The translations under genes were made by a program, and so were the position numbers. The notes beneath the pieces are model-generated. The model was not told the origin of the DNA. It did not search any database and saw only the letters and a list, made by a program, of their open reading frames with translations. From Deferribacter thermophilus (lineage in GTDB: Bacteria > Chrysiogenota > Deferribacteres > Deferribacterales > Deferribacteraceae), in assembly GCF_049472675.1 (NCBI RefSeq), contig NZ_JAPNXM010000005.1:1-64000 (forward strand): a stretch of 64,000 bases of DNA. The letters are read 5' to 3'. The number at the start of each line of letters is the position of its first letter. Positions within the stretch are counted from its first letter, which is position 1. Of this stretch, positions 41,231-50,606 are shown in pieces.

Positions 41231-42052
41231 TTATTTTCTCTGCTCTTCTTTTGGATCTAAAATATCTCTTAACCCTTCACCTAATAGGTTATATCCAAGA
41301 ACTGTAAGAAAGATAGCAACCCCAGGGAAAAATGATAACCACCACGCAAACATTATATTATCCTTTCCAACAGTAAGGATATTTCCCCAAGATGGTGTAG
41401 GGGGTTGAACCCCTAGCCCCAAAAAACTAAGAGCTGACTCAGTTAAAATGGCGCCAGCAATCCCTAAAGTCGCAGTAACAAAAATAGGGGTAAAAACATT
41501 GGGTAAAATATGCTTGATAAGTATTTTTCTCGTTTTTAAACCCAACAACCTTGCTGCTATTACATAATCTCTCTCCTTTACACTCATAACCTCAGCTCTT
41601 ACCATTCTTGCTACACCCATCCAGCTTGTAAAGCCAATTACTATCATAACATTTATAAGGCTTGGTTTTAAAAAACCGATCACTGCTAAAATTAGAAAAA
41701 AAGATGGAAAACTTAACATCACATCAACAAAACGCATAACAATACTATCAACAATCCCACCGTAATAACCAGCAATAAGCCCTAATATTGTTCCAATAAA
41801 AATCGAAATACCTACAGAAATAAAACCCACTAACAATGAAACTCTGGCACCATAAACTATTCTACTAAAAACATCCCTACCAAGATCATCCGTACCAAAA
41901 AGATGCTCTTTGCTCGGAGGTAAAAAAATACCGTTTAAATTAATTTTATAAGGATCATGTGTGGCAATCCATGGAGCAAAAATTGCAATAAGAAAAAAAC
42001 TAAAAACAATAGCTAATCCCAACCAAAAGAGTGTATTACCCTTTTTTACCAT
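41231..42052 (-). CDS. Dipeptide/oligopeptide ABC transporter permease (DppC-like)
   Basis: 273 residues from ATG at 42052, with GAGG seven bases upstream; the open frame extends to 42079, but that part overlaps the upstream permease more deeply. Six membrane helices; N-terminal DPYKINL, HLFGTDDLGRDVFSRIVYGAR and the EAA loop (EVMSVKERDYVIAARLLG) are DppC/OppC hallmarks. Second permease of a peptide or nickel/oligosaccharide importer; ATPase genes are not adjacent. Confidence 0.88.
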   Translation of the reverse strand: MVKKGNTLFWLGLAIVFSFFLIAIFAPWIATHDPYKINLNGIFLPPSKEHLFGTDDLGRDVFSRIVYGARVSLLVGFISVGISIFIGTILGLIAGYYGGIVDSIVMRFVDVMLSFPSFFLILAVIGFLKPSLINVMIVIGFTSWMGVARMVRAEVMSVKERDYVIAARLLGLKTRKILIKHILPNVFTPIFVTATLGIAGAILTESALSFLGLGVQPPTPSWGNILTVGKDNIMFAWWLSFFPGVAIFLTVLGYNLLGEGLRDILDPKEEQRK

Positions 42053-43019
42053 ACCTAATCCTCGGGTCAACAATAGCATAGGTTATATCAGCTATGAGAT
42101 TACCTATCAAAGTTAAAACAGCTCCTATTACTAAAATCCCCATAATTGTAGGATAATCACGCATCATTACGGATTGATAAAATAATTGCCCCATACCTGG
42201 CAATCCAAAAATCGATTCAAAAATTACACTCCCTCCTATCAAGCCAGGAATAGACAGCCCCAATATAGTAATGATAGGGAGTAATGCATTTTTTAATGCA
42301 TGTTTAAACAGTATCCTTTTTTCGGGCAAACCTCTGCTTCTTGCAGCTTCTATAAATTCTTCATTTAAAACTTCAAGCATACTATTTCTAGCAAACCTTG
42401 ATAAACCTGCTAACCCCCCAAACACAGAAATCCCTATAGGTAAAATAGTATGCTTTAAAATATCCCATATCTTTCCAAAAAATGTTAGTGATTCAAAATT
42501 GTAAGATTTTAGACCTGAAATAGGTAACCACCCTAAAATCACACCAAAATAGTACATGCAAAGAAGAGCCAGCCAAAATGTAGGTATGGCAAAACCTATA
42601 AATACAAAAAGAGTCACACCCCTATCAAAAAATGAATCTTTATAATAAGCTGATAAAACCCCCAAAGGCAAAGCAATAATGAAGATAAGCAACATAGCTG
42701 CAACATTTAAATAAATTGTAATCGGCAATCTTTCCTTTATTTTTTGCAATACAGGCTTCCTATCTAAAGCAAACGATTCACCAAAATCTAACTTAACAAC
42801 CTTTTTTAACCAGTTCAAATATCTAATATGTAAAGGTTTATCAAGCTCGTACATTTTAATAAACTTAGCCCTTGCTGTTTCTGATATTTTCGGGTTCATC
42901 TGTGATAAAAATTGCACAGGATCACCTGGGGCTAAATTTATTACAATAAAACTTATTAATGTAATACCAATTAACATCGGGATCATTGATAATAATCTTT
43001 TAAAAATATACGCTAACAT
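42036..43019 (-). CDS. Dipeptide/oligopeptide ABC transporter permease (DppB-like)
   Basis: 327 residues, starting MLAYIFKRLLSMIPMLIG with six helices, N-terminal NLAPGDPVQF and the EAA loop (EVLNEEFIEAARSRG), all DppB/OppB features. It pairs with the DppC-like protein, overlapping by 17 bases. Seven bases after the binding-protein gene. Confidence 0.9.
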   Translation of the reverse strand: MLAYIFKRLLSMIPMLIGITLISFIVINLAPGDPVQFLSQMNPKISETARAKFIKMYELDKPLHIRYLNWLKKVVKLDFGESFALDRKPVLQKIKERLPITIYLNVAAMLLIFIIALPLGVLSAYYKDSFFDRGVTLFVFIGFAIPTFWLALLCMYYFGVILGWLPISGLKSYNFESLTFFGKIWDILKHTILPIGISVFGGLAGLSRFARNSMLEVLNEEFIEAARSRGLPEKRILFKHALKNALLPIITILGLSIPGLIGGSVIFESIFGLPGMGQLFYQSVMMRDYPTIMGILVIGAVLTLIGNLIADITYAIVDPRIRYGKKG

Positions 43020-43025
43020 TTGAAC

Positions 43026-44669
43026 TTATCTTGTAAAACGATACCTTTGTTCAGATTTAGGTACATACCAATCTATTAGGTTGTACATTATGCCAGCAGG
43101 GGCTGGCTCAACATTTCTAAACCGCTTATGCAATGCTATCAAAGCTTCAGGCACATATAAAAAAGTATATGGCTGCTCTTCTGCCAAAATCTCTTGTATC
43201 CTAAAATAATATGATCTCCTTTTGTTAATATCAAATTCTGTCCTTGCTTTTTCAATTAACTCATCAACTTCTTTATTCTGGTAGCATATAAAATTTAATT
43301 TTTTGTCTTTACAATTTGATGAATGCCACACATCATATAAATCAGGCTCCTGAGGGATAGTCCACCCCAATATTACCACCTGAAAATTCCTTTTATCAAT
43401 ATACTCACTAATAAATGTAGCCCACTCAAGAATCCTTATTTCAACTTTTACCCCTATTTTTTTCCAGCTCTGCTGAACTATTTCAGCAATTCTACTTCTT
43501 GAACTATTCCCCTGATTTGTCAAAATAGTTACTTTAAATTCTTTTCCACCCTTTTCTAGTACACCATCACCATCCACATCAATCCAGCCAGCCTCAGATA
43601 ACAACTTTTTTGCTTTATTCAAATCGTATTCATACTTTTTTACATTGGGATTATACCAGATTGTCCCTGGTTTATAAGGTCCTGTTGCTTTAACGCCAAG
43701 TCCAAATAGTACACCCTTTATAATATCATCTTTAGGGGTCGCATAAGTCAAAGCCTGTCTTACTCTTTTATCCTGAAAAAAACTATTTTTCAAATTATAC
43801 CCGATATATGAATAAGAGTTAGAAAGGTATTTGTATTTTTTATAATTCTTCTTAAATCTTGGATTATCCGTTTGTTTTGTAAACTGCAAAGGGGATAACC
43901 CCATCAAATCTATATTTTCATTTAAAAGTTCTAAAAACATCGCAGAAGTATCAGGTATGATACGATAAATATATCTTTCTATATGAGGTTTCCCTTCAAA
44001 ATAATCCTCATTTGCAATCAATGTAATATGATCTTGTGCTTTCCATTCTAAAAATTTATATGCACCAGTACCTATTGGTTTACGCTGTAGTGGTGATTTT
44101 GTAATCTGCACCCCTTTTAAAAGATGTGCTGGTAAAATAGAAACTGTCCAGCTTGCTAAAGCTGGAGCATAAGCCTTTTTATAATAAACTTTTACTGTAT
44201 AATTATCTGGTGTTTCTAACTTATCTATTAATCTAAAGTCAGCATCATAGGCCGTAGGGGTCTTATCATCTATGATAATTTCATATGTAAATTTTACATC
44301 TTCCGAAGTAAAAGGCTCGCCATCATGCCATTTTACCCCTTTTTTCAATTTAAAGGTAATCACTTTATTATCAGGAGAAACTTCCCAACTCTCTGCTAAA
44401 TCACCAACTAAATTAAGATTCTTATCATACTTTAATAAACCATTATAAATTAATCCTGCAACTTCATGAGATGAAGAATCTGTAGCTAAAATAGGGATAA
44501 GATTACTTGCATCCCCAATACTACCTACAACTAAAGCATCGCCATCACTCAATTCATTGTTATTTCTAAAATTGTTTGCAATATCATTTTTATCGCTACT
44601 TTTATCCGCACTACAACTAATAATCAAAAAAAATAGAATATATAAAAATATATATTTCAAAATCCTCAT
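43026..44669 (-). CDS. Peptide ABC transporter substrate-binding lipoprotein (family 5)
   Basis: 547 residues. Lipoprotein signal with lipobox IISC (Cys ~19), then the family 5 signature around GLLKYDKNLNLVGDLAESWEV and VKWHDGEPFTSEDV. These bind di/oligopeptides, nickel or other small ligands for Dpp/Opp-type importers. It leads the two permease genes, giving a binding protein plus channel; no ATPase genes (DppD/F) are within the window. Overlaps secG by four bases. Confidence 0.9.
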   Translation of the reverse strand: MRILKYIFLYILFFLIISCSADKSSDKNDIANNFRNNNELSDGDALVVGSIGDASNLIPILATDSSSHEVAGLIYNGLLKYDKNLNLVGDLAESWEVSPDNKVITFKLKKGVKWHDGEPFTSEDVKFTYEIIIDDKTPTAYDADFRLIDKLETPDNYTVKVYYKKAYAPALASWTVSILPAHLLKGVQITKSPLQRKPIGTGAYKFLEWKAQDHITLIANEDYFEGKPHIERYIYRIIPDTSAMFLELLNENIDLMGLSPLQFTKQTDNPRFKKNYKKYKYLSNSYSYIGYNLKNSFFQDKRVRQALTYATPKDDIIKGVLFGLGVKATGPYKPGTIWYNPNVKKYEYDLNKAKKLLSEAGWIDVDGDGVLEKGGKEFKVTILTNQGNSSRSRIAEIVQQSWKKIGVKVEIRILEWATFISEYIDKRNFQVVILGWTIPQEPDLYDVWHSSNCKDKKLNFICYQNKEVDELIEKARTEFDINKRRSYYFRIQEILAEEQPYTFLYVPEALIALHKRFRNVEPAPAGIMYNLIDWYVPKSEQRYRFTR

Positions 44670-44983
44670 TTGCTTTGAAGCGGTGCCTGAGGTAAATTAT
44701 TGTTTTGATTTACAGGGGCTTGCACTGGTATATTATTCAATATACTTTCGCCTGTTCTATTTTTAGACATTATTGTAAGTGTTATTGAAGTAAAGAAAAA
44801 CACTATCACCAAAATCGTAGTTATTTTGTTCATAACATTTGCAGGTGTAGCAGGCCCTAACCCTTCACCAGAACCTCCACCAAATGCAGAACCTAAGCTT
44901 GATTCTTTACCTGATTGTAATAAAACAGCTAAAATTAGTAAAATACTTACAAACACATGAATGGATATTATAATGCTATACAT
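44666..44983 (-). CDS. secG: Protein translocase subunit SecG
   Basis: 105 residues with two membrane helices flanking the SecG loop VLLQSGKESSLGSAFGGG, then a Gln/Pro/Asn-rich tail. SecG assists SecYEG. GAGGTG precedes ATG. The tpiA-secG order is common in bacteria. Confidence 0.93.
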   Translation of the reverse strand: MYSIIISIHVFVSILLILAVLLQSGKESSLGSAFGGGSGEGLGPATPANVMNKITTILVIVFFFTSITLTIMSKNRTGESILNNIPVQAPVNQNNNLPQAPLQSK

Positions 44984-44994
44984 TTTACACCTCT

Positions 44995-45747
44995 TTATTC
45001 ATAATATTTTAATATTTGGATAAAAGATTCAGCTTTTAAACTAGCGCCTCCAACTAGGGCTCCATCAATCTCTTCACTACTCATTAATTCTTTTATATTT
45101 TCTGGCTTTACACTACCACCATACATGATCCTGATATTTTTGGCCTTATCTTCATCATACAATTTTGCGATATGATTTCTAATGGACTTATGCATCTTTT
45201 CTGCATCATCTTTAGATGCTGTCTTTCCAGTTCCAATAGCCCACACAGGCTCATAAGCAATTACAACTTTTTCTATCATACTGTTATCCACACCTTTTAA
45301 TCCAAGACTAATCTGTCTTAAGACTGTTTCTTCTTCACATTGAGCCTCTCTCTCACTTAACAGTTCACCAACACATAAAATCACATTTAACCCTTTATTT
45401 AGAGCTTGAATAACTTTTTTATTAATCATATCATCAGTTTCACCAAAAATATGTCTTCTTTCTGAATGACCTAAAATTACAAAATTGCACCCTGCACTAA
45501 TTAACATATCTGCTGAAACTTCACCTGTATAAGCACCAGAATCTTCATAAAACATATTTTGTGCTGCCAAAATATGCTTTTCATTTAGATATTTTTTTAT
45601 CTCATAAATAGAAACAAAAGGAGGTGCAAAACCATAATCAATTTTTTCCTGATCTATCTTGCTATTAACAATAGCTTTTACTAAATCAACACCTTCTTTA
45701 ATATCTTTATTCATTTTCCAGTTGCCAACAATTAAAGGCTTTCTCAT
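44995..45747 (-). CDS. tpiA: Triosephosphate isomerase
   Basis: 250 residues: VGNWKMN, catalytic His in ILGHSERR, catalytic Glu in AYEPVWAIGTGKTA and phosphate-binding YGGSVKPEN. Interconverts dihydroxyacetone phosphate and glyceraldehyde 3-phosphate. Stands between the bactofilin and secG genes. Confidence 0.97.
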   Translation of the reverse strand: MRKPLIVGNWKMNKDIKEGVDLVKAIVNSKIDQEKIDYGFAPPFVSIYEIKKYLNEKHILAAQNMFYEDSGAYTGEVSADMLISAGCNFVILGHSERRHIFGETDDMINKKVIQALNKGLNVILCVGELLSEREAQCEEETVLRQISLGLKGVDNSMIEKVVIAYEPVWAIGTGKTASKDDAEKMHKSIRNHIAKLYDEDKAKNIRIMYGGSVKPENIKELMSSEEIDGALVGGASLKAESFIQILKYYE

Positions 45748-45749
45748 CT

Positions 45750-46133
45750 TTATCTTTTCTCCTCCTTTATTTCCACTGGCTTTTTACTAACCTCTTTACC
45801 CATATCGCAGGTTCCATTAAATTTTACACCATCCTCTATTACAAGTGATGGTGTCTTTATACTTCCACTCACAACTGCTGGCTTATACAACTCTACTTTA
45901 TTTTTTGCAACAATATTTCCTTCAAAATAACCAGAAATTTTCACTACCCCAGCTTCAATATTTGCTTTAACTTTGCCTGTTTCTGCAATAACTAAGGTAT
46001 CACTACTTTTTACATCACCCTCAAAAGTACCATCAATCCTTACTAAACCATCAAATAGTAATGTCCCTTCAAATTTCGTATTCTTTCCTAAAAAAGCATT
46101 AATTGAATTCCCTTCATTTTTCCCTTTTATCAT
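45750..46133 (-). CDS. Bactofilin
   Basis: 127 residues: a DUF583 beta-helix of short repeats (GTLLFDGLVRIDGTFEGDV, then VIAETGKVKANIEAG and ISGYFEGNIVAKNKVEL) with a charged tail. Bactofilins polymerise without nucleotide into filaments used as scaffolds for shape, polarity or chromosome organisation. Overlaps the parB stop by four bases (ATGA); in Myxococcus bactofilins bind ParAB, so a link to segregation is plausible here. Confidence 0.9.
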   Translation of the reverse strand: MIKGKNEGNSINAFLGKNTKFEGTLLFDGLVRIDGTFEGDVKSSDTLVIAETGKVKANIEAGVVKISGYFEGNIVAKNKVELYKPAVVSGSIKTPSLVIEDGVKFNGTCDMGKEVSKKPVEIKEEKR

Positions 46134-46990
46134 ATCTCGCCTCTCAAAATATTAATTATCCTACTTAAATCTTCATTATTATGAAATTTTATAACAATAC
46201 TACCACCTTTTTTCTTTAATTGAATATCAACCTTTGTTTCAAATACCCCTTCCAACTCTTCTTCTAAGGCAGCTATAAAAATATCTTTTTTTATATTTTC
46301 TTTAGCAGTATTTCTCTTTTCATTTTTAAATTTTGAAATGAGTTTTTCAGTTTCTCTTACAGAAAGCCCCTTATCCAAAATTTCTTTTAATAATGATAAT
46401 CTTTTATTAATATCTTCAACAGCAAGCAAGCATCTTGCATGCCCCTCAGTAATATAACCCTCTCTTAAGGCTTCTAAAGATTTTTCATCTAACGAGAGTA
46501 ATCTTACTGTATTTGCAATTGCTGACCTACTTTTTCCGATGATAGCAGCAATCTGCTCTTGAGTATAACCGTATTTCTCTATCAAAAACTTATAAGCTTC
46601 TGCCAACTCTACAGGATTTAAAGACTCCCTCTGCACATTTTCAATCAAACCTATTTCCAGTCTATCTTTATCATTCTTTTTATCAACAACTATTGCAGGG
46701 ATTTTCTTTAGCCCAGCCAAACCAGCTGCTCTCCATCTCCTTTCCCCAGCAATAATCATATAATTTTCATTCGATAACTTTTCCACTAAGATAGGTTGTA
46801 GAACCCCTTTTTGCTTAATAGAATCTGCTAATCCTAAAAGACTTTCTTTATCAAAAACTTTTCTTGGCTGATCAGGGTTTGGTTTTATATGGGTGATATC
46901 AATTTCTACAATTTTTTTCGTCAAATCCCTATCTCTATTTGTCGGAATTAATGACTCTAAACCTCTACCCAAAGGGTTTCTCTTTGTCAT
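46130..46990 (-). CDS. parB: Chromosome partitioning protein ParB
   Basis: 286 residues starting KRNPLGRGLESLIP, then PNPDQPRKVFD, the CTPase motif GERRWRAA and ENVQRESLNPVE, and a helix-turn-helix (YTQEQIAAIIGKSRSAIANTVRLL). ParB binds parS and spreads as a CTP-dependent clamp. Overlaps parA by four bases. I found no good parS nearby. Confidence 0.96.
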   Translation of the reverse strand: MTKRNPLGRGLESLIPTNRDRDLTKKIVEIDITHIKPNPDQPRKVFDKESLLGLADSIKQKGVLQPILVEKLSNENYMIIAGERRWRAAGLAGLKKIPAIVVDKKNDKDRLEIGLIENVQRESLNPVELAEAYKFLIEKYGYTQEQIAAIIGKSRSAIANTVRLLSLDEKSLEALREGYITEGHARCLLAVEDINKRLSLLKEILDKGLSVRETEKLISKFKNEKRNTAKENIKKDIFIAALEEELEGVFETKVDIQLKKKGGSIVIKFHNNEDLSRIINILRGEI

Positions 46991-47748
46991 CTTCTACTTA
47001 TCACCTCTTTTGCTAATTCAATATAACTTTCTGCACCTTTAGATCTAATATCATAAGATATAATTGGTAATCCATGGCTAGGTGCTTCGCTCAATTTAAC
47101 ATTTCTTGGTATAATTGTCTTAAACATATCTTCCCTAAAATATTCTCTAACCTGCCTATAAACTTCTTTAGATAAATTATTTCTTGGATCATACATTGTC
47201 AGCAAAATCCCTTCTAACTTTAAATCAGGATTTAAATTCTCCCTAATAAGTCTTACTGTGTTTAATAACTGACTTAACCCTTCTAAAGCATAATACTCAC
47301 ATTGTAAAGGGATCAAGACTGAATCAGCGGCAGTTAAAGAGTTGATCGTCAACAATCCAAGGGATGGTGGGCAATCTATTATAATAAAATCGTAATCACC
47401 CCTTTTAATATCTAAATGTCTTTTTAGCCTAGTTTCACGAGACAATACCGTAACAAGCTCAATTTCAGCAGCAGTCAAATCGATTTTGCTTGGGATTAAA
47501 GAAAGATTATTTATTTGCGTATCAAGTATAACATCTTCAATCTCTGCTTGTCCAACTATGATATCATAAACACTTTTTTCTAACTCATGAGGCAAAAAAC
47601 CTAATCCACTTGTAGCATTTGCCTGTGGATCCATATCAACAATGAGCACCTTTGCTTCAGCAATGGCAAGAGCAGAAGACAAGTTAACTGCTGTGGTTGT
47701 TTTTCCCACTCCACCTTTTTGATTAGCAACTGCTATAATTTTACCCAT
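46987..47748 (-). CDS. parA: Chromosome partitioning ATPase ParA (Soj)
   Basis: 253 residues from ATG at 47748 (MGKIIAVANQKGG, the canonical beginning); the frame extends to a TTG at 47778 without support. Deviant Walker A KGGVGKTTT, DMDPQANAT and IDCPPSLG. It positions origin regions with ParB. Confidence 0.95.
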   Translation of the reverse strand: MGKIIAVANQKGGVGKTTTAVNLSSALAIAEAKVLIVDMDPQANATSGLGFLPHELEKSVYDIIVGQAEIEDVILDTQINNLSLIPSKIDLTAAEIELVTVLSRETRLKRHLDIKRGDYDFIIIDCPPSLGLLTINSLTAADSVLIPLQCEYYALEGLSQLLNTVRLIRENLNPDLKLEGILLTMYDPRNNLSKEVYRQVREYFREDMFKTIIPRNVKLSEAPSHGLPIISYDIRSKGAESYIELAKEVISRR

Positions 47749-47790
47749 AACTTTGTAGAATACTCCATAATTTTTCAAAAATCAACCCAA

Positions 47791-48414
47791 TCAAATTCTC
47801 ATATCCAAAAATTGAAACAGCTCAATTAAAGAAAATTTATAATTTTCATTTATCCAGTTCATCATAATCTTAAAAACCACTGAGGTAGCCTCAGCATCAT
47901 ACAAAGCTCTATGTCTTTTGAAGTTCGATTTTATTTTGACATTATATTTCTCAATAAGTGCATCAAGATTGTGGTATTTATCCAATAAATTCACCTTTCT
48001 TGAAATTGTTAATGTATCTAAAATAAAATCAAAAGGCTCTCTTATCATATACTCTTTTGAAATCCTTCTAAGAAAAGCCATATCCTTTTTTGCATTATGT
48101 GCAACAGGCACGCAACCTTTTGAATACTCAATAAATTTATAATAAGCTTCACATTCATCAGGGGCATTTACCACATCATCATCCGTTATACCATGTATAT
48201 TTTTAGCCTTATCAGGGATTGGGATACCAGGATTTACTAAAATATGAAATTTATTTTTTCTATCAATTGCAAAACCTTTCTTTATTTTAACAGCACCAAT
48301 CTCTACTATTCTATCACCATCAAAAGGGTTAACACCTGTTGATTCAATATCAAAAACACAATATTCTATTTCATCAATTTTTTTATCCAACAACTCAGCA
48401 TACTCTAATATCAT
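47791..48414 (-). CDS. DEDDh 3'-5' exonuclease (DnaQ/PolC epsilon-like)
   Basis: 207 residues. The exonuclease motifs are intact: Exo I FDIESTGVNP (Asp/Glu), Exo II VAHNAKKDMAFL and Exo IIIe HRALYDAEAT (His and Asp). It could be the proofreading epsilon subunit or a free exonuclease. It starts right at the rseP stop (TAATG) and is followed by parA. Confidence 0.85.
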   Translation of the reverse strand: MILEYAELLDKKIDEIEYCVFDIESTGVNPFDGDRIVEIGAVKIKKGFAIDRKNKFHILVNPGIPIPDKAKNIHGITDDDVVNAPDECEAYYKFIEYSKGCVPVAHNAKKDMAFLRRISKEYMIREPFDFILDTLTISRKVNLLDKYHNLDALIEKYNVKIKSNFKRHRALYDAEATSVVFKIMMNWINENYKFSLIELFQFLDMRI

Positions 48415-49475
48415 TATTTTTTAATAATCCTCATAATATCATTGTAAAAGGCAAAAAACATAAGTGATATTAATAATGCAAGCCCTACATACTGAGCTGC
48501 CATCCTTATTTTAAGACTGACTGGTCTTCTGATAATCATTTCGATCAGGTAAAACAATAAATGCCCCCCATCTAATACAGGTATCGGCAATAAATTTAAT
48601 ATGGCTAAGTTTATACTTATAACCGCCATAAAAGCTAACAAGCTTGAAAAACCAGCTTTAGCAGTTTCTGAAGCCATCTGAATAATCATTATTGGTCCAC
48701 CAATATTATCTGCAGGTATAACTTTTTGGAATATTTTAATAATCCCCAAAATTGTTAACTTTGTTATTTCATAAGTTTTTTCAAAACCCAGATTTATAGC
48801 CTCTATTAAACCATACTTCACCTTTACATAACTTTCTTTTGGCATAATGCCTATTAGACCAACCTTTTGATCTTCGCCAAAAATGTTCTTAATCCTTTCA
48901 GCTTTCGGAGTAAGTTTTAATATAATAACTTTTCCTTCCCGTTCTACTTTGATTTCTACTGTCTGTTCAGCTTTCGGTTTAATTTTTTTACCAATATCTT
49001 CCCAAAATCTGACTTTTTCTCCATCAATTTCAACTATCTTATCTCCAGGTTTAAGTCCAGCTATTTGTGCTGGCATACCATCCTTTATCTCACCAACTAT
49101 TGGAAGCAATTTTTCAACACCAAAAGTAAAAATTAAGGCAAAAACCAATACAGCTAACAAATAATTAAAAGCAGGCCCAGCAAATACTATAAGAAACCTT
49201 TTAAAAACAGGTTTATTCATAAAAGCTTTATCTTTTTCTTCAACAACTTCTTCTTCCTCATCAGGATTTTCCCCATACATTTTCACATATCCACCTAATG
49301 GTATTAAAGATAAGGCATATTCAGTTTCGCCTAACTTTTTAGAAAATATAACTGGCCCAAAACCTATAGAAAACCTAATTACTTTAACTCCAAAAATCTT
49401 TGCAAATACAAAATGCCCTAGTTCATGGATAAAAATTAAAACACCAAAAACTAAAATTGCAGATAAAAAGCTCAT
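48414..49475 (-). CDS. rseP: Site-2 membrane metalloprotease RseP
   Basis: 353 residues, M50 family: HELGH in IFIHELGHFVFAKIFGV (~residues 16-20), the C-terminal LDGGH metal-binding motif in NLLPIPVLDGGH, and one PDZ domain (KDGMPAQIAGLKPGDKIVEI). It cleaves membrane-embedded anti-sigma factors and leftover signal peptides. Overlaps dxr by four bases. E. coli RseP has two PDZ domains; this one appears to have one. Confidence 0.93.
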   Translation of the reverse strand: MSFLSAILVFGVLIFIHELGHFVFAKIFGVKVIRFSIGFGPVIFSKKLGETEYALSLIPLGGYVKMYGENPDEEEEVVEEKDKAFMNKPVFKRFLIVFAGPAFNYLLAVLVFALIFTFGVEKLLPIVGEIKDGMPAQIAGLKPGDKIVEIDGEKVRFWEDIGKKIKPKAEQTVEIKVEREGKVIILKLTPKAERIKNIFGEDQKVGLIGIMPKESYVKVKYGLIEAINLGFEKTYEITKLTILGIIKIFQKVIPADNIGGPIMIIQMASETAKAGFSSLLAFMAVISINLAILNLLPIPVLDGGHLLFYLIEMIIRRPVSLKIRMAAQYVGLALLISLMFFAFYNDIMRIIKK

Positions 49476-50605
49476 GAAAACCTCTTTTTAATTATATAAT
49501 AAGTTTTTTCTCTCACATATCTATCAAACTCTACTATTTCTTCGATACTATTAACATCTTTAGGTTCGATTAGATTTAATACCTCTTCTATAATCTTAGC
49601 AATATCGATAAATTTTATATTTCTATTGAGAAAACTCTCTACTGCAATCTCATTAGCTCCATTTAAAGCAATAAAATAAGATGATTTATCATTTTTTAAT
49701 ATATCAAATGCAATCTTTAAACATGGGTATTTTGTAAAATCAGGCTTATCAAAAGTAAGTTTACTCAACCTATAAAAATCGATCCTTTTAGTTTTTAAAT
49801 TTAACCTTTTAGGATAACTCAAAGCATAAGCAATGGGTATTTTCATATCTGGATAGCCTAATTGTGCGATATAGCTACCATCACAAAATAATACCATAGA
49901 ATGTACAATACTTTCAGGATGGATAACAACATCCAATTTCTCTACAGGGACATCAAAAAGAAATCTTGCTTCAATTAGTTCTAACCCTTTATTCATCATA
50001 GTGGCAGAATCAACCGTAATCTTTTTACCCATCTTCCAATTTGGATGTTTCAAAGCCTCTTCTATTTCAACAAATTCCAATGAATCAACAGGTCTATTTC
50101 TAAAAGGTCCACCGCTAGCAGTTAATATAATTTTTTCCAAGTCCTCTGTTTGATGCCCCAGCATAGATTGAAAAATAGCAGAATGTTCACTATCTACAGG
50201 GATTATTTTGCAACCTGTTTTACTTGCAAGTTTGGTTAAAATCAAACCAGCTGTCACAAGTGATTCTTTATTAGCTAAAGCAACATCGATCCCCCGTTTT
50301 ATAGAATGATATGTAGGGATCAATCCTGAAAAACCAACAGCAGCTGATAACACTATATCTACTTCTTCATTATCTATTATTCTTAAAAGCTCTTGCTCTC
50401 CAAATAATATTTCATCATTTTCAGGTTGCTTTCCAGTTAAAACGGCATATTTGGCATTAACCTGTAATTTAAAATTTAATAATTTTTCCTCATTTTTATA
50501 AGCTGATAAAAAAACTACTTCAAAATCATCCAAATATTCTTTTATAACATCAATTGCTTGGGAACCAATAGAACCAGTAGCCCCCACAATCCCAATTTTT
50601 TTCAT
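49472..50605 (-). CDS. dxr: 1-deoxy-D-xylulose-5-phosphate reductoisomerase
   Basis: 377 residues: NADPH motif GATGSIGSQA, LANKESLVTAG, metal/substrate site VDSEHSAIFQ and LTASGGPFRN, HPNWKMGKKITVDSATMMNKGLE and HPESIVHSMV. Second step of the non-mevalonate isoprenoid pathway. Position between cdsA and rseP is standard. Confidence 0.97.
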   Translation of the reverse strand: MKKIGIVGATGSIGSQAIDVIKEYLDDFEVVFLSAYKNEEKLLNFKLQVNAKYAVLTGKQPENDEILFGEQELLRIIDNEEVDIVLSAAVGFSGLIPTYHSIKRGIDVALANKESLVTAGLILTKLASKTGCKIIPVDSEHSAIFQSMLGHQTEDLEKIILTASGGPFRNRPVDSLEFVEIEEALKHPNWKMGKKITVDSATMMNKGLELIEARFLFDVPVEKLDVVIHPESIVHSMVLFCDGSYIAQLGYPDMKIPIAYALSYPKRLNLKTKRIDFYRLSKLTFDKPDFTKYPCLKIAFDILKNDKSSYFIALNGANEIAVESFLNRNIKFIDIAKIIEEVLNLIEPKDVNSIEEIVEFDRYVREKTYYIIKKRFS

Positions 50606-50606
50606 C

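Noticed and set aside
47431..47446. parS-like sequence inside parA
   Set aside because: One half-site resembles parS (CGTGAAAC), but only about 11 of 16 bases match and the sequence encodes a Leu-Ser-Arg-Glu-Thr stretch; probably coincidence.
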